From an uncultured Clostridia bacterium (GTDB lineage: Bacteria > Bacillota > Clostridia > Christensenellales > Borkfalkiaceae), in contig CANQJF010000001.1 of NCBI GenBank assembly GCA_947624225.1, positions 109,557-173,556 on the forward strand: a DNA stretch of 64,000 nt. The letters are read 5' to 3'. The notes under the pieces were generated by a model that had not been told where the DNA came from, searched no databases, and saw only the letters and a program-made list of their open reading frames with translations. Below are positions 34,460-43,113 of this stretch, piece after piece (the first letter of the stretch is position 1; each line of letters opens with the position of its first letter). Made by a program: the position numbers and the translations under genes.

Positions 34460-34488
34460 AGGCATTCATTAAGGGACAAAGGGACTTT

Positions 34489-35262
34489 ATGGAAGAGATC
34501 GTAAGGGCGGAGGGGCTCAGAAAGACCTTCACGCTCTCCAAGAAACAACAGAGGATCGAGCGGACGGGAGAAACGCGCCGCATTGCGGTGAACGGGCTCT
34601 CCTTTTCGGCCTACCGCGGGGAGATCTATGGGCTTTTAGGGCCCAACGGCGCCGGAAAGACGACGACCCTGAGAATGCTCTCCACGCTCATCAAGCCGGA
34701 TGGGGGAGACGCATTTCTCGCCGGGCATTCCATCGGAAAGGAGCCCGAGAAAGTGCGCGACGTCATCGGTTTCATGACGAGCGAGTTGAAGCTCGAAGGG
34801 TTTTTCACGCCCGATTATCTCTTTGACTTCTTCGGCGCCATGCACGGGGTGGAAAAAGACGTGCTCGCCGGGAGAAAGAAGGAGCTCTTTGCGCGCTTCG
34901 GCATCGACCGATTCGCCGAGGTGCAGGTCAAAAACCTCTCGACGGGCATGCTGCAAAAGGTCTCCCTCGTCATCTCCATCGTGCACGACCCGGAGGTCAT
35001 CATCTTCGACGAACCCACCAACGGGCTGGATGTGCTCACGGCCAAGGTCGTCACCGATTTCCTGCTTGAACTCAAAACGATGGGGAAGAGCATTCTTCTC
35101 TCGACGCACATCTTTTCTCTCGTCGAAAAACTGTGCGACCGCGTCGGCATCATCATCGACGGAAAACTCGCCGCAGAGGGGCCGCTCGGGGAAATTGCAG
35201 GGGGCGACCTTGAAAAGACGTTCTTCGGGATCTATCGCAGCGTCAAGGGGGAGATCGTATGA
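34489..35262 (+). CDS. natA: ABC transporter ATP-binding protein (NatA type)
   Basis: ATPase subunit of an exporter. Walker A LGPNGAGKTTT (about residue 48 on), Q-loop region, signature LSTGMLQKVSL, Walker B VIIFDEPTNGLD and the H-loop LSTHIF are all present. The signature LSTGM in place of LSGGQ is common in the NatA/CcmA branch. ATG 34489 follows AAAGGGA (34478-34484); the frame extends upstream without similarity. ATGA overlap with the permease gene. NatA pairs with NatB for Na+ or drug export, but the substrate here is not known. Confidence 0.9.
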   Translation: MEEIVRAEGLRKTFTLSKKQQRIERTGETRRIAVNGLSFSAYRGEIYGLLGPNGAGKTTTLRMLSTLIKPDGGDAFLAGHSIGKEPEKVRDVIGFMTSELKLEGFFTPDYLFDFFGAMHGVEKDVLAGRKKELFARFGIDRFAEVQVKNLSTGMLQKVSLVISIVHDPEVIIFDEPTNGLDVLTAKVVTDFLLELKTMGKSILLSTHIFSLVEKLCDRVGIIIDGKLAAEGPLGEIAGGDLEKTFFGIYRSVKGEIV

Positions 35263-36365
35263 AACTATGCTCTTTGATGAAGAAAGAATTTCACCGTTTC
35301 TTCCATGATCCCCGCCTCATCGTCACCATGCTCCTCCCCGGCATCCTGATCTTCTTGCTCTACACGTTTATCGGCGATATCTCGCACAGCGACCAAAAGC
35401 GCGCGTTCAAAGTCTACCTTTCGGGCGAATCCGCAGTCGTCGGCGTTCTCGAACAGCAGATTGTGGAGGCGGGCGACGAGGTGGAGTGGCTCCCGCTCGA
35501 CGATGAAGAGGCGGCGCGCGCCGAGATCGAGGAGGGGGAGGCGACGGCCATTCTCTCGTTCACGGAAAACTTCGATTTGTTCGGGGAAGGCGCCCGCGCG
35601 GGCATCGTCTATGACAGCGGAAGCGAGGACGGCACGTACTTTTACTCCCTCGCCTCCGCCGTGCTCATCGGTGTGGGCATGCGTTTTTCCATCGACGTCG
35701 AGACTGTGAAAGCAGACGAGACGGTCGGGGCGGAGTTCCTGTCCATGTTGCTCCCCATGCTCATCGTGTGCTTTATCTTCTCGGCGTGCATGAGTGTGAC
35801 GCTCGAATCGGTGGCCGGGGAGAAAGAGCGCGGAACGCTCGCGACCATCCTCGTGACATCGGCGAAGAGGCGGGACATTGCGCTCGGAAAGATTTTGCCG
35901 CTCAGCTGTATCTCCATGATCGGTGCCGCTTCGAGCTTTTTGGGCGTTGCGCTCTCCATGCCCAAGCTCATGGGCGTCTCGCTCGGGGCGCTGGGGGGAT
36001 ATTCGGTTTGGAGCTATTTGCTCGTTCTCTTGCTCATGATCAGCATCGTACCCTGCATCGTGGCGCTCATTTCCACCGTCTCCGCGCTGTCGCGTTCGGT
36101 GAAAGAGGCATCGGGCTATGTGAGCGTGCTCATGATACTCTTCATGGTGCTCTCACTCGTCACGGGATTTTTGCCCGCCATCGGAGATTGGGGATATGCC
36201 GTTCCCGTGCTCGGTGCCGTCATTGCCATGCAGAAAATCTTGGCGGGCGGGCTGCTCGTCTGGCAGTCTTTTCTGGCCGTCGGCGTCAATCTGCTCTTTA
36301 CGGCGCTGCTCGTCTTTCTCATGACGAAAATGCTTTCCAGCGAGCGCATCATGTTTGGAAAATAA
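35259..36365 (+). CDS. natB: ABC transporter permease (NatB/ABC-2 type)
   Basis: A 368-residue ABC-2 permease. The order is an N-terminal helix (about 22-40), a large extracytoplasmic domain (about 45-165), and then five or six helices. The conserved EKERGTLATILVTSAKRRDIALGK loop, read as two motifs, marks NatB/YhaP-type permeases. It overlaps natA by ATGA. The export substrate is unknown; neighbouring SPFH and small membrane proteins hint at a cell-envelope role. Confidence 0.88.
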   Translation: MKLCSLMKKEFHRFFHDPRLIVTMLLPGILIFLLYTFIGDISHSDQKRAFKVYLSGESAVVGVLEQQIVEAGDEVEWLPLDDEEAARAEIEEGEATAILSFTENFDLFGEGARAGIVYDSGSEDGTYFYSLASAVLIGVGMRFSIDVETVKADETVGAEFLSMLLPMLIVCFIFSACMSVTLESVAGEKERGTLATILVTSAKRRDIALGKILPLSCISMIGAASSFLGVALSMPKLMGVSLGALGGYSVWSYLLVLLLMISIVPCIVALISTVSALSRSVKEASGYVSVLMILFMVLSLVTGFLPAIGDWGYAVPVLGAVIAMQKILAGGLLVWQSFLAVGVNLLFTALLVFLMTKMLSSERIMFGK

Positions 36366-36380
36366 GAGGGGGCGACGGGG

Positions 36381-37634
36381 ATGGATGAATTCGTCAAGCT
36401 GTTTCTGACGGGGAAGCGCGCGGAAAATATGGCGCGGTTTCTCCGCACGGTGAATATTTTGGGTGCGGTCGGCGCGCTTCTCACGATTGTGCCCTTCATC
36501 CTCGCGTTCGTCACCGAGGAGCCAAGCCTGCCGCTCGTTGCCGTAATCTCTGTCCTCGGGGTGCTGCTCGGCGCGGTAAGCGTGATCTTAAAGCAATACA
36601 AGACGGCCTATGTGCGCGGGCTCGCCGAGTTGCAACATGCGGCCAACGAGCTGGAACTGAATGGGGAGGAGCGCAAGATATACGCAAAGCTCTATGCCGC
36701 ATGGACGGAGACGCTGGGGAAACGCAAGCCGTTCGGCATTCTCGCGGCCATCCTTTCCCTACTCGGCTATGTCGTCCTGATGACGGTTGCAATCGTCTGT
36801 GCCGTTTTGCCCGTTCCGCAGGTACTCATGTTCGCGGCCACTGTCATCTTTTGCATTTTGGCGGTCGTCCCGACGGTGATCGAGGTGACCGCGGAGGGGA
36901 GGGCCCGCACCGCGCTCTATGAGCGTGCGGAGGGAGAGATCGAGGAGATCAAGCGCAAAAAGCTCGGCTTGTCCGAAGCGAGGATCGCCTCCGAATCGGA
37001 GAATGCACGGGCATATTCGTCCGTTCCGCTCTCCGTCATGATGTTCTTGAAGGAGGATACCGAGCGCGCGGAGTTCCATTTTGTGGCAAAGCGGAGCGGC
37101 GTTGCGAGCTTTATCCTCGGGTTCGCGATTGGATTTGCGGTCATCGTCTCCTGTTTCGATGGACTGTGGGAACGGCTCGGCCCCACGCTGTCGTGGCTGC
37201 TTGCGGGCGTCTTTTTTGTCGTGGTGCTCGCCGTATTCTTCGTGTATCTGTTTCCCCTCGAACGGCGCAAAAAGGAGATCTATAAGCGCAACTTCGAAAA
37301 ACTCACCGGCAGTGAGACGGATGCGCTCAGAAAACAGTTGCAGGCGGCGTGGATCCGCTTGCAGAAGTCGGGCAACATCATGTTCTTTACGGCGCTTGCG
37401 GTGTCCGTCCTTGCGGGCGTCATTCTCGGCCTCGTCGGATATTTCACGGTGGAGGGGACGGTCCTCGCCGAGAGCATCGGAAGCTGTATCATGTGCTTTC
37501 TCATCCCGGCGGCCATTCTTTCCGTGATCATCTGGGCCGTGATGTTCTTTGTCTATCGGAGGAAAGTGCGGCCCGTGGAGATCCTCTTAAAGGAAAAAAT
37601 CAGAGAGGGGAGGGAAAATGAAAGAAACGGATAA
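36381..37634 (+). CDS. Uncharacterised multi-helix membrane protein
   Basis: A 417-residue protein not recognised. It looks internally duplicated in plan: each half has a pair of transmembrane helices (about 24-46 and 50-68; 118-142 and 146-165; then 236-258 and 268-292; 335-358 and 370-392) separated by charged helical stretches such as [13 protein letters not shown] and [21 protein letters not shown] (36365-36372) lies about 8 bases before ATG 36381. It overlaps the ribbon-helix-helix gene by 17 bases. No catalytic motif is visible. Confidence 0.7.
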   Translation: MDEFVKLFLTGKRAENMARFLRTVNILGAVGALLTIVPFILAFVTEEPSLPLVAVISVLGVLLGAVSVILKQYKTAYVRGLAELQHAANELELNGEERKIYAKLYAAWTETLGKRKPFGILAAILSLLGYVVLMTVAIVCAVLPVPQVLMFAATVIFCILAVVPTVIEVTAEGRARTALYERAEGEIEEIKRKKLGLSEARIASESENARAYSSVPLSVMMFLKEDTERAEFHFVAKRSGVASFILGFAIGFAVIVSCFDGLWERLGPTLSWLLAGVFFVVVLAVFFVYLFPLERRKKEIYKRNFEKLTGSETDALRKQLQAAWIRLQKSGNIMFFTALAVSVLAGVILGLVGYFTVEGTVLAESIGSCIMCFLIPAAILSVIIWAVMFFVYRRKVRPVEILLKEKIREGRENERNG

Positions 37635-37809
37635 AACCAAAAAACAAGTGCCGCTTCGGCTCTCTCCCTCGCTCTATGCCGATCTCATGCAGTGGGCCGA
37701 GGAGGATTTCCGCTCGCTCAACGGACAGATCGAATATCTTCTCACCGAGGCAGTGCGCAAGCGAAAGGGCAAAAAACGGGAAGATCGAGGCGATGATACG
37801 CCCATTTAG
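37618..37809 (+). CDS. Small Arc-like ribbon-helix-helix protein
   Basis: A 63-residue basic protein. [20 protein letters not shown] gives the beta strand (alternating QVPLRL) and first helix of a ribbon-helix-helix fold, and [18 protein letters not shown] gives the second. The pattern matches Arc-family DNA-binding proteins found as single genes in many Clostridia. AGGGGAGGG precedes ATG 37618 inside the end of the previous gene. It is the only DNA-binding protein in this operon and therefore the natural candidate to read the palindromic operator at 33485, which is not proven. Confidence 0.8.
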   Translation: MKETDKTKKQVPLRLSPSLYADLMQWAEEDFRSLNGQIEYLLTEAVRKRKGKKREDRGDDTPI

Positions 37810-37822
37810 GCATTTTTGCAAG

Positions 37823-37843
37823 GTATTATGCGTGACATAATAC
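37823..37843. repeat. Dispersed palindromic element, copy 4 (perfect)
   Basis: GTATTATG (37823-37830), centre CGTGA, CATAATAC (37836-37843). All eight arm positions are complementary. It occupies most of the 53-base gap between the ribbon-helix-helix gene and the next ORF, and no T-run follows directly. Confidence 0.75.
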
Positions 37844-37862
37844 GGTATTTTTGGAGAGAAAT

Positions 37863-38555
37863 ATGAAAAAACAGGCCCAAAAGATCATTTTTTTGTCAGT
37901 CGTCGTCTGCCTCATGCTTGCAGGGTGCATTGCACTCTTCATCTATGTGCTCATAAAGGGAACAGACGAAGTTTTTGGGGCGATCCTCGGTCTTGTCTTA
38001 GCGGGTTCGCTTCTTCTCATTTTTCCTTTTCTCGTATTGAATGCCATGCTCGGGATCAAATTCAGCGATGCGGTAGAAAGTAAGGATTTTGAAAAAGCTG
38101 CGCGGATCGTGAGAAGATGCGAAAGGCTTCACCGCTTTTTGCCGTTTATCGGTGCGGAAGAGAAACGCATCGTTTTGTATGGGGTGAGTGATGACATCCC
38201 CGCCTTAAAGGAGGCAATTGCGGCATATCGCCGTGCGCGGTCTGACCGTGTCAGCCGCTTTCGGATCGGTGAAACGGCCTATCTCTGTGCGATGGTCGCG
38301 CTGGATGAGGGGCGCTCCGTGGAGGCGCGCGCGGAGTACGAGCTCTTTCTCAATTTCTATTCGGAGAATACAAAGCGGCGTTGTTCCGTGAGCGGGTATG
38401 TGCAGTCCCAAGCGAACAAGAAGAATCATGGCGCACAGGCCGAAGTATTGCAGTCGGTCTTTGCGCGGCTGGATGGGGGCTATGCCGTCAAGCCGCAATA
38501 TGAGACGGTCTATCCCGTCGTAAGACGTGTGCTTGGGAGGGTGTTTCCGCAATGA
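37863..38555 (+). CDS. Uncharacterised two-helix membrane protein
   Basis: A 230-residue protein not recognised. Two transmembrane segments (about 8-31 and 38-62) lead to a cytoplasmic helical domain with helix-pair repeats (FEKAARIVRRCERL, ALKEAIAAYRRARSDRV, EARAEYELFLNFYSENTKRR) that resemble TPR-like packing. GGAG (37853-37856) fits ATG 37863; the in-frame TTG at 37851 overlaps that site and is rejected. ATGA overlap with the next gene. Confidence 0.68.
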   Translation: MKKQAQKIIFLSVVVCLMLAGCIALFIYVLIKGTDEVFGAILGLVLAGSLLLIFPFLVLNAMLGIKFSDAVESKDFEKAARIVRRCERLHRFLPFIGAEEKRIVLYGVSDDIPALKEAIAAYRRARSDRVSRFRIGETAYLCAMVALDEGRSVEARAEYELFLNFYSENTKRRCSVSGYVQSQANKKNHGAQAEVLQSVFARLDGGYAVKPQYETVYPVVRRVLGRVFPQ

Positions 38556-39262
38556 CATTTTCCGAATACCGTCAAACGGCGTACTTTCAAAAGTCGATGG
38601 CAAAGGCCGGCTTCGAGAAGAGGCGCTGGCGGTACGATCTCATCATCTGTGCCGTGTTAGTGGCGTACACCGTGAGCATTTTGCTCCTCAGCCGCCTCAC
38701 TTCGGAGGAACAAAAGGAACAGCCGTGGTTTTTGCCTGTCGTGATCGCGCTCTCCGCGGTCTATTTTGCGGCCTTGGTAGTCGACTTTGTGCTCGGTCTC
38801 AAATATCGGCAAAGTCGCGGCAACATGATCCCGCCCGAATGCGGGGTGGGACTTCTCCTCTACATGCGCGAGCAGAACATCTCGCCGCGCGGAATGGCCC
38901 ACGGCGGCATCCTCGAATATCCCGTCACCCTGCCCGAGTGCGCGGGCGACATCCCGTGGGTCCGGGTGGGGGATGAGACGGTCGATCTCTCCCTCTTTGG
39001 CCTCGACGACATCCCGGCGGCCGCGGCGGCGCTGCTTCCGCTCGTCGAATTTATTGTGAAAAGCGACCTTTCGAGCATGAACATCCATGCGGTGTGTGCA
39101 CTCGCGTACTATCTCGGTCCGGAATACGGCGCAACGCCCAAGCAGGGCGGGAAACCCTTTGTGCTCGTCAAGCGCGGCAGGTGGACATTGAGCGGAAAGA
39201 TGCTCTTGCACGATTATAAAAAGATTTTGCGCCTCATGAAAAAGCAGGGTGCGGGGGTGTAA
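38552..39262 (+). CDS. Uncharacterised two-helix membrane protein
   Basis: A 236-residue protein not recognised. Transmembrane segments near residues 30-50 and 64-86 are followed by a soluble domain with CGVGLLLYMREQ, a DLSLFGLDDIPAAAAALLPL amphipathic stretch and a basic C-terminus. It is coupled on both sides (ATGA with the previous gene; next start within two bases), so it belongs to the same unit as its neighbours. No known domain can be claimed. Confidence 0.65.
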   Translation: MTFSEYRQTAYFQKSMAKAGFEKRRWRYDLIICAVLVAYTVSILLLSRLTSEEQKEQPWFLPVVIALSAVYFAALVVDFVLGLKYRQSRGNMIPPECGVGLLLYMREQNISPRGMAHGGILEYPVTLPECAGDIPWVRVGDETVDLSLFGLDDIPAAAAALLPLVEFIVKSDLSSMNIHAVCALAYYLGPEYGATPKQGGKPFVLVKRGRWTLSGKMLLHDYKKILRLMKKQGAGV

Positions 39263-39263
39263 T

Positions 39264-39599
39264 ATGGATCCTGTTCTCATTGTTCCCTTGGTGGTAGGCA
39301 TCGTTCTGTTTGCGCTCCTGATGCTTTCCGTCATCTTTATGGCACGGTTCAAGCGTATCTATCTCTTTTCCGTCCACAGCCACGAGGTGAAAGTGGAGAT
39401 CGGGGCGGGCGGGGCCTTTCTGTATGTGGACGGCGCGCTTGAAGAGCAGCTCTCGGGGCCGAGCGTGCGCTTTGCCACAATGCGCTCCACCGTCGACGGA
39501 GAGGAGTTCAAAGTGCACTTGACGGCAAGAGGAATGCACATACAGGTGCAGGCGACGCACGGCGGACGCGATGTTCCGTGTGTCGGCGTGAAAAAATAG
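39264..39599 (+). CDS. Small single-helix membrane protein
   Basis: A 111-residue protein. One N-terminal transmembrane helix (about residues 4-27) is followed by a small beta-rich domain (EVKVEIGAGGAFLYVDG, EEFKVHLTARGMHIQVQA). ATG 39264 starts right after the previous stop, at a weak GGGGGTG ribosome site. Conserved context is the only reason to believe function; the fold resembles a small beta-sandwich but is unnamed. Confidence 0.62.
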   Translation: MDPVLIVPLVVGIVLFALLMLSVIFMARFKRIYLFSVHSHEVKVEIGAGGAFLYVDGALEEQLSGPSVRFATMRSTVDGEEFKVHLTARGMHIQVQATHGGRDVPCVGVKK

Positions 39600-39607
39600 G
39601 ATAGAAT

Positions 39608-40459
39608 ATGAAAAATCTTTTTCGGTACTGCGAGGTCGAAGCGGGGCTTGTTCGGCTGGAAAATGAGGAATTTGTCGTCAAGAAGATCGGCAGCGACACG
39701 GCCGCAAGGCAGCAAAAATTGCAGGGAGAAATCGAGACATTCGAAAAAAACGCAGGCATCCCGCGATGGCTCTCCATCGTCGCGCTCGTCCTGCTTGCGT
39801 TGGGAGTGGGCCTGTTCTCGGGGGCACTCGATTCATTGACGGACGGCGACGTGGCCTATGAGACGCTGGTGCAGAACGGGCTGTGGTGGGGCTTCGGCAT
39901 TGGCTTGGGGCTGCTTGCCGCCGGGGGTGCCATCGAGCTGGTCGCCTTTTTCAGAAAGAGGTCTGCCATGGCGAGCCCCGTCTGCGGGGACTTGAAAACG
40001 CGGTGGGCGCACTTGGAGCGGGAATCGCGCGAAGAGCTGCTCGTGCCCGAGACGGCCATCCCCGCGGACATCATCACGGAGTGCTCCGCGCGCTTTTTCA
40101 AGCACAAATTTTTTTCCTGTGTGAACAGCGAGCAGTACGTCTTTTGCGACGGCCCCGCGCTCTGCCTTGCGAGCGTTTCCGACGTCGTCAAGATCCCGTA
40201 TGAGCGCATTGAACGCGTTGAGAGGGTGGAAAAGCGGATGGCTTTCCCCAATTGGAACAAGGAATCGGGCGCCTCTGCCGACTTGATGAAGCGCTACAAG
40301 GTCAAGTTGCAAAACGGAACGTACAGCGTCAAGCCCTACTACCGCATCGTGATCCGCGGGGACGAACCGGCCGCGGTCGTGTTTCCCTCCTATGAATTCG
40401 AGCGGCTCGCTCCGCTGCTCGGGAGCAATGCGACCAATCTCGTGACGGTAAAAAAGTAA
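39608..40459 (+). CDS. Uncharacterised two-helix membrane protein, last gene of the operon
   Basis: A 283-residue protein. A cytoplasmic N-terminal coiled region (KKIGSDTAARQQKLQGEIE) precedes two transmembrane segments (about 58-78 and 96-117). A soluble domain follows with beta strands (QYVFCDGPALCLASVSDVVKIPYE, YKVKLQNGTYSVKPYYRIVI, each read in parts) reminiscent of pleckstrin-like domains. AGGATAG lies just before ATG 39608. A strong hairpin follows, shared with the convergent potD. Confidence 0.65.
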   Translation: MKNLFRYCEVEAGLVRLENEEFVVKKIGSDTAARQQKLQGEIETFEKNAGIPRWLSIVALVLLALGVGLFSGALDSLTDGDVAYETLVQNGLWWGFGIGLGLLAAGGAIELVAFFRKRSAMASPVCGDLKTRWAHLERESREELLVPETAIPADIITECSARFFKHKFFSCVNSEQYVFCDGPALCLASVSDVVKIPYERIERVERVEKRMAFPNWNKESGASADLMKRYKVKLQNGTYSVKPYYRIVIRGDEPAAVVFPSYEFERLAPLLGSNATNLVTVKK

Positions 40460-40478
40460 TGTATCTTGGAATAAGAAG

Positions 40479-40509
40479 CGCCGCGCCCGACAGGTTGTCG
40501 GGCGCGGCG
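40479..40509. terminator. Strong GC hairpin between convergent operons
   Basis: CGCCGCGCCCGACA (40479-40492), 3-base loop, TGTCGGGCGCGGCG (40496-40509), 14 perfect pairs. No T-run on either side, so it may work as a Rho-independent-like block, a pause or a 3'-end stabiliser for both the SPFH operon and potD. Confidence 0.7.
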
Positions 40510-40528
40510 TATTCGTTTGCTCAGATGC

Positions 40529-42301
40529 TCAGATCCTGTTGGGATCTTCCTGCTTGACGAGCTTGTATCCCTTTTTGGGCTTGGGGCGGAGGAAATCTAT
40601 CTTGGCGCCGAATTTGACATAGACGATGAACGCGGCGATCACGAGCACGGTGACAATGATGACGATGATGGCCCACGTGTCGAGCGTCTCGGATTTCACG
40701 CGCGACCACAGCTCGTTGATGCGTTCGCTCGCCTCCTTGTCGTAATAGTCCATGACGGCGCAGCGGGCGATCACTTCTTCGGGAGGGAATTGCGCATAGA
40801 GTTGACGGCTCGTCGCCTGCTCGGGTTCGGCGGGCAGGAGGATGGGGGAAACGTCGCCGTAGTTCTCGCCGTAGAAGAAGTAGGTGAGGTCGTATTCGAC
40901 GGGCTCCTCGTACTCCTCGCCCTCCTCATATTCCTCCTCGGGATAATAACCATAGAGATAGTCCGCATAGTCGAGCATTTCCTGCTCTTCCCCCGCGATG
41001 ACGGAGGTATACCCGATGTAGTAGCTGTTCCGCATTGCGTTTTGGGGCATGGAGAGAAAGTTTACGAAAGCCTGTGCCGCCTGCTTGTTGGCACCCTTGG
41101 GCATCACCCAGCCGTCGAAGAAGAGATTGCTGCCCGTCTTGGGGACATAGTAGTTGAGCAGGGCCGTCTCGCTCGCCTCGCCATCCTCATCCACGCCGCT
41201 CTCCGCGAGGTCGATGGCATAGACGGCGTCTCCGCTCCAAGCATAGTTGAGCCAAATCTTGCCCGCCACCATGTCCGCTTTGCCCGTGTCCGTCTCGAAA
41301 CTGAATATGTTCTTCTTGATGTCCATGAGGTGGGGCTCCACGAGCGAGATGGTCTCGTCGTCGGTCGCGTTGAAGATGCGCGTGATGCCCTCGTTGTATT
41401 CGGAGAGGGAGAGTTCGCCGGCATCGTATTGCGCCTTGAACGCGGCAAGCGATTGGGCTTGGTTGTGCGCTTCCTCCTGGTAGGTCACGCCGAGCGCGGC
41501 AAAATATGTGTCACGCACATTATCCTTTGCGGTGATCCGCCCAGAGACTTCCTCATTCGTGAAGATCTCCCAGTCGCATTCTTCGAGAAGAGCTTCGAGA
41601 TTGCCGTCCATGGCAGCGGGATTGTAGACAAACCCCGTCGTGCCCCACATGTAGCCGGCGGCATAGTCTTTCCAATAGATCTCCTCGCCCGCGTCGTCTT
41701 TGCGGATGGCGAGCCCGGCATTGTTCTCGAATTTCTTGGCAATGAAAGGGGAGACGTTGCGCACGTAATAATTCTCGGGGAGGCTTGCATTAAAGAAGCT
41801 CTTGTCGTATTTTTCCAGCCGTCCCTCGGCGGCCAGCTTCATGATCATGTAGTCGGAGGGGCACAGGAGATCGTATTCGTTGCCGAGGATGATCTCGTTG
41901 TACATATCCTCATTGGTGCCGAAAGTGGAGTATTCCACGCGGATGGGTTGGCCGTAAGTCTTTTCATACCAGAGGCAGAAGTCGTCGAGGAGGCGGGGGC
42001 CTTCCTCGCTGAGTTTTTGTCCCATGGTCTCTTCATACCAGGCCAAGTAGTCCTCGTCCACGATATCCGATTGGATGTGCACGTGGTCTCCGTTCTCGTC
42101 CTTTACGGGTTCTCCCTCATCGTCGAGCTCGTGGAGCTCGTCATAGATAAAGGTCCCCTTGCCGCCCTCATCGATGTATTCTTCCCAATTGTAGACGCGG
42201 AGGACGATGGTATCTGCACTGTTGCACCCGCCGAGTGCCGCAAGCGAGGGGAGAAGAAAAGCTGCCGCAAGCGCAATGCTCGCTGTTTTTTTTACATTCA
42301 T
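40529..42301 (-). CDS. potD: Spermidine/putrescine ABC transporter substrate-binding lipoprotein, with C-terminal membrane anchor
   Basis: Captures polyamine outside the membrane. Signal peptide with lipobox ALGGC (Cys26), then the PotD-like domain starting VLRVYNWEEYI and including YDLLCPSDYMIMKL, NYAWSGDAVYAI and WVMPKGANKQAAQAFVNFL. The 590-residue length is well above the usual 340-380. Extra material includes an acidic linker rich in Glu and Tyr (about 460-480) and a C-terminal transmembrane helix (about 542-564) with a basic tail, so the protein could be anchored at both ends. AAGGAGG lies 7 bases before ATG 42301. Last gene of the puuR-like-potABCD operon. Confidence 0.9.
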   Translation of the reverse strand: MNVKKTASIALAAAFLLPSLAALGGCNSADTIVLRVYNWEEYIDEGGKGTFIYDELHELDDEGEPVKDENGDHVHIQSDIVDEDYLAWYEETMGQKLSEEGPRLLDDFCLWYEKTYGQPIRVEYSTFGTNEDMYNEIILGNEYDLLCPSDYMIMKLAAEGRLEKYDKSFFNASLPENYYVRNVSPFIAKKFENNAGLAIRKDDAGEEIYWKDYAAGYMWGTTGFVYNPAAMDGNLEALLEECDWEIFTNEEVSGRITAKDNVRDTYFAALGVTYQEEAHNQAQSLAAFKAQYDAGELSLSEYNEGITRIFNATDDETISLVEPHLMDIKKNIFSFETDTGKADMVAGKIWLNYAWSGDAVYAIDLAESGVDEDGEASETALLNYYVPKTGSNLFFDGWVMPKGANKQAAQAFVNFLSMPQNAMRNSYYIGYTSVIAGEEQEMLDYADYLYGYYPEEEYEEGEEYEEPVEYDLTYFFYGENYGDVSPILLPAEPEQATSRQLYAQFPPEEVIARCAVMDYYDKEASERINELWSRVKSETLDTWAIIVIIVTVLVIAAFIVYVKFGAKIDFLRPKPKKGYKLVKQEDPNRI

Positions 42302-43113
42302 TTGCGCGCCTCCTTTTTGCGGATGCTCGAAAGGTTGGAGATGACCACAAACAGCACGATGATGACGAAGATGATGGTGGTGAGCGCCCAGAGAGAGGCG
42401 AGCGTGACGGCCGTATGTGCATTGCCCTTAGTGGTGGCGTTGTAGACATAGGTGGAGATGGTCTCAAAGCCCGTGGGGCGCGTATACATCGTGACGATGT
42501 AGTCGTCGAGGGAGAGGGTGATCGCAAGCATGAAGCCCGAGATGACGCCGGGGATGATCTGCGGGAGCACGACTTTCCACAATGCCTTAAAGGGGGAAGC
42601 CCCCAAATCGAGTGCGGCCTCATAGAGCGAATTGTCCATCTGTTTGAGCTTGGGCATGACGGAGAGCACCACAAAGGGTGTGCAGATGACCATATGCCCG
42701 ATCAGGAGGGTGAAGTAGGAGCGTCCCAATCCGATGGCAACAAACGTGACGGTGAGCGAGAGCGCCGTGACGATCTCCGCATTGATGACGGGGATCTGCG
42801 AAGCGCCGTGGATGAGCATCTTCACGCGCTTTTTGGTATAGAACATCCCGAGCGCGCCCACCGTTCCCAAGATCGTGGAGAGCACGGCGGCAAGAAAGGC
42901 GAGCAGGAAAGTGTTCCCGATCATGCCGAGCACCTTGGAGTTTTGGAAGAGCGCGGCATAGTGCGTCATGGAGAAGCCCTCGAACCGCCCGATCATATTT
43001 GTTTTGTCAAAGCTGTAAATGGCGAGGAGCAGGATGGGGGCATAGAGGATGAGCAGGACCAGCCCCACAAAAAAGGCCTTGCAGCACTTGATGACCGCTT
43101 GTTTCTTATTCAT
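42298..43113 (-). CDS. potC: Spermidine/putrescine ABC transporter permease PotC
   Basis: A 271-residue permease with six transmembrane helices and the EAA loop EAALDLGASPFKALWKVVLPQI, read as motif plus flanks, that contacts the ATPase. LSLDDYIVTMYTRPTGFETIS is typical of PotC. It overlaps potB by four bases upstream and potD by four downstream, so the transporter genes are translationally coupled. Confidence 0.94.
   Translation of the reverse strand: MNKKQAVIKCCKAFFVGLVLLILYAPILLLAIYSFDKTNMIGRFEGFSMTHYAALFQNSKVLGMIGNTFLLAFLAAVLSTILGTVGALGMFYTKKRVKMLIHGASQIPVINAEIVTALSLTVTFVAIGLGRSYFTLLIGHMVICTPFVVLSVMPKLKQMDNSLYEAALDLGASPFKALWKVVLPQIIPGVISGFMLAITLSLDDYIVTMYTRPTGFETISTYVYNATTKGNAHTAVTLASLWALTTIIFVIIVLFVVISNLSSIRKKEARK

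Noticed and set aside
37823..37843. dif/XerCD recombination site
   Set aside because: Arms resemble dif halves (CATAA/TTATG) but in reversed order, with a 5-base rather than 6-base centre and several copies, so it is not dif.
40517..42445. 642-codon plus-strand ORF opposite potD
   Set aside because: Composition is His/Asp/Arg-rich with no family similarity and it exactly mirrors potD, which has clear PotD motifs. It is an antisense shadow from codon bias.
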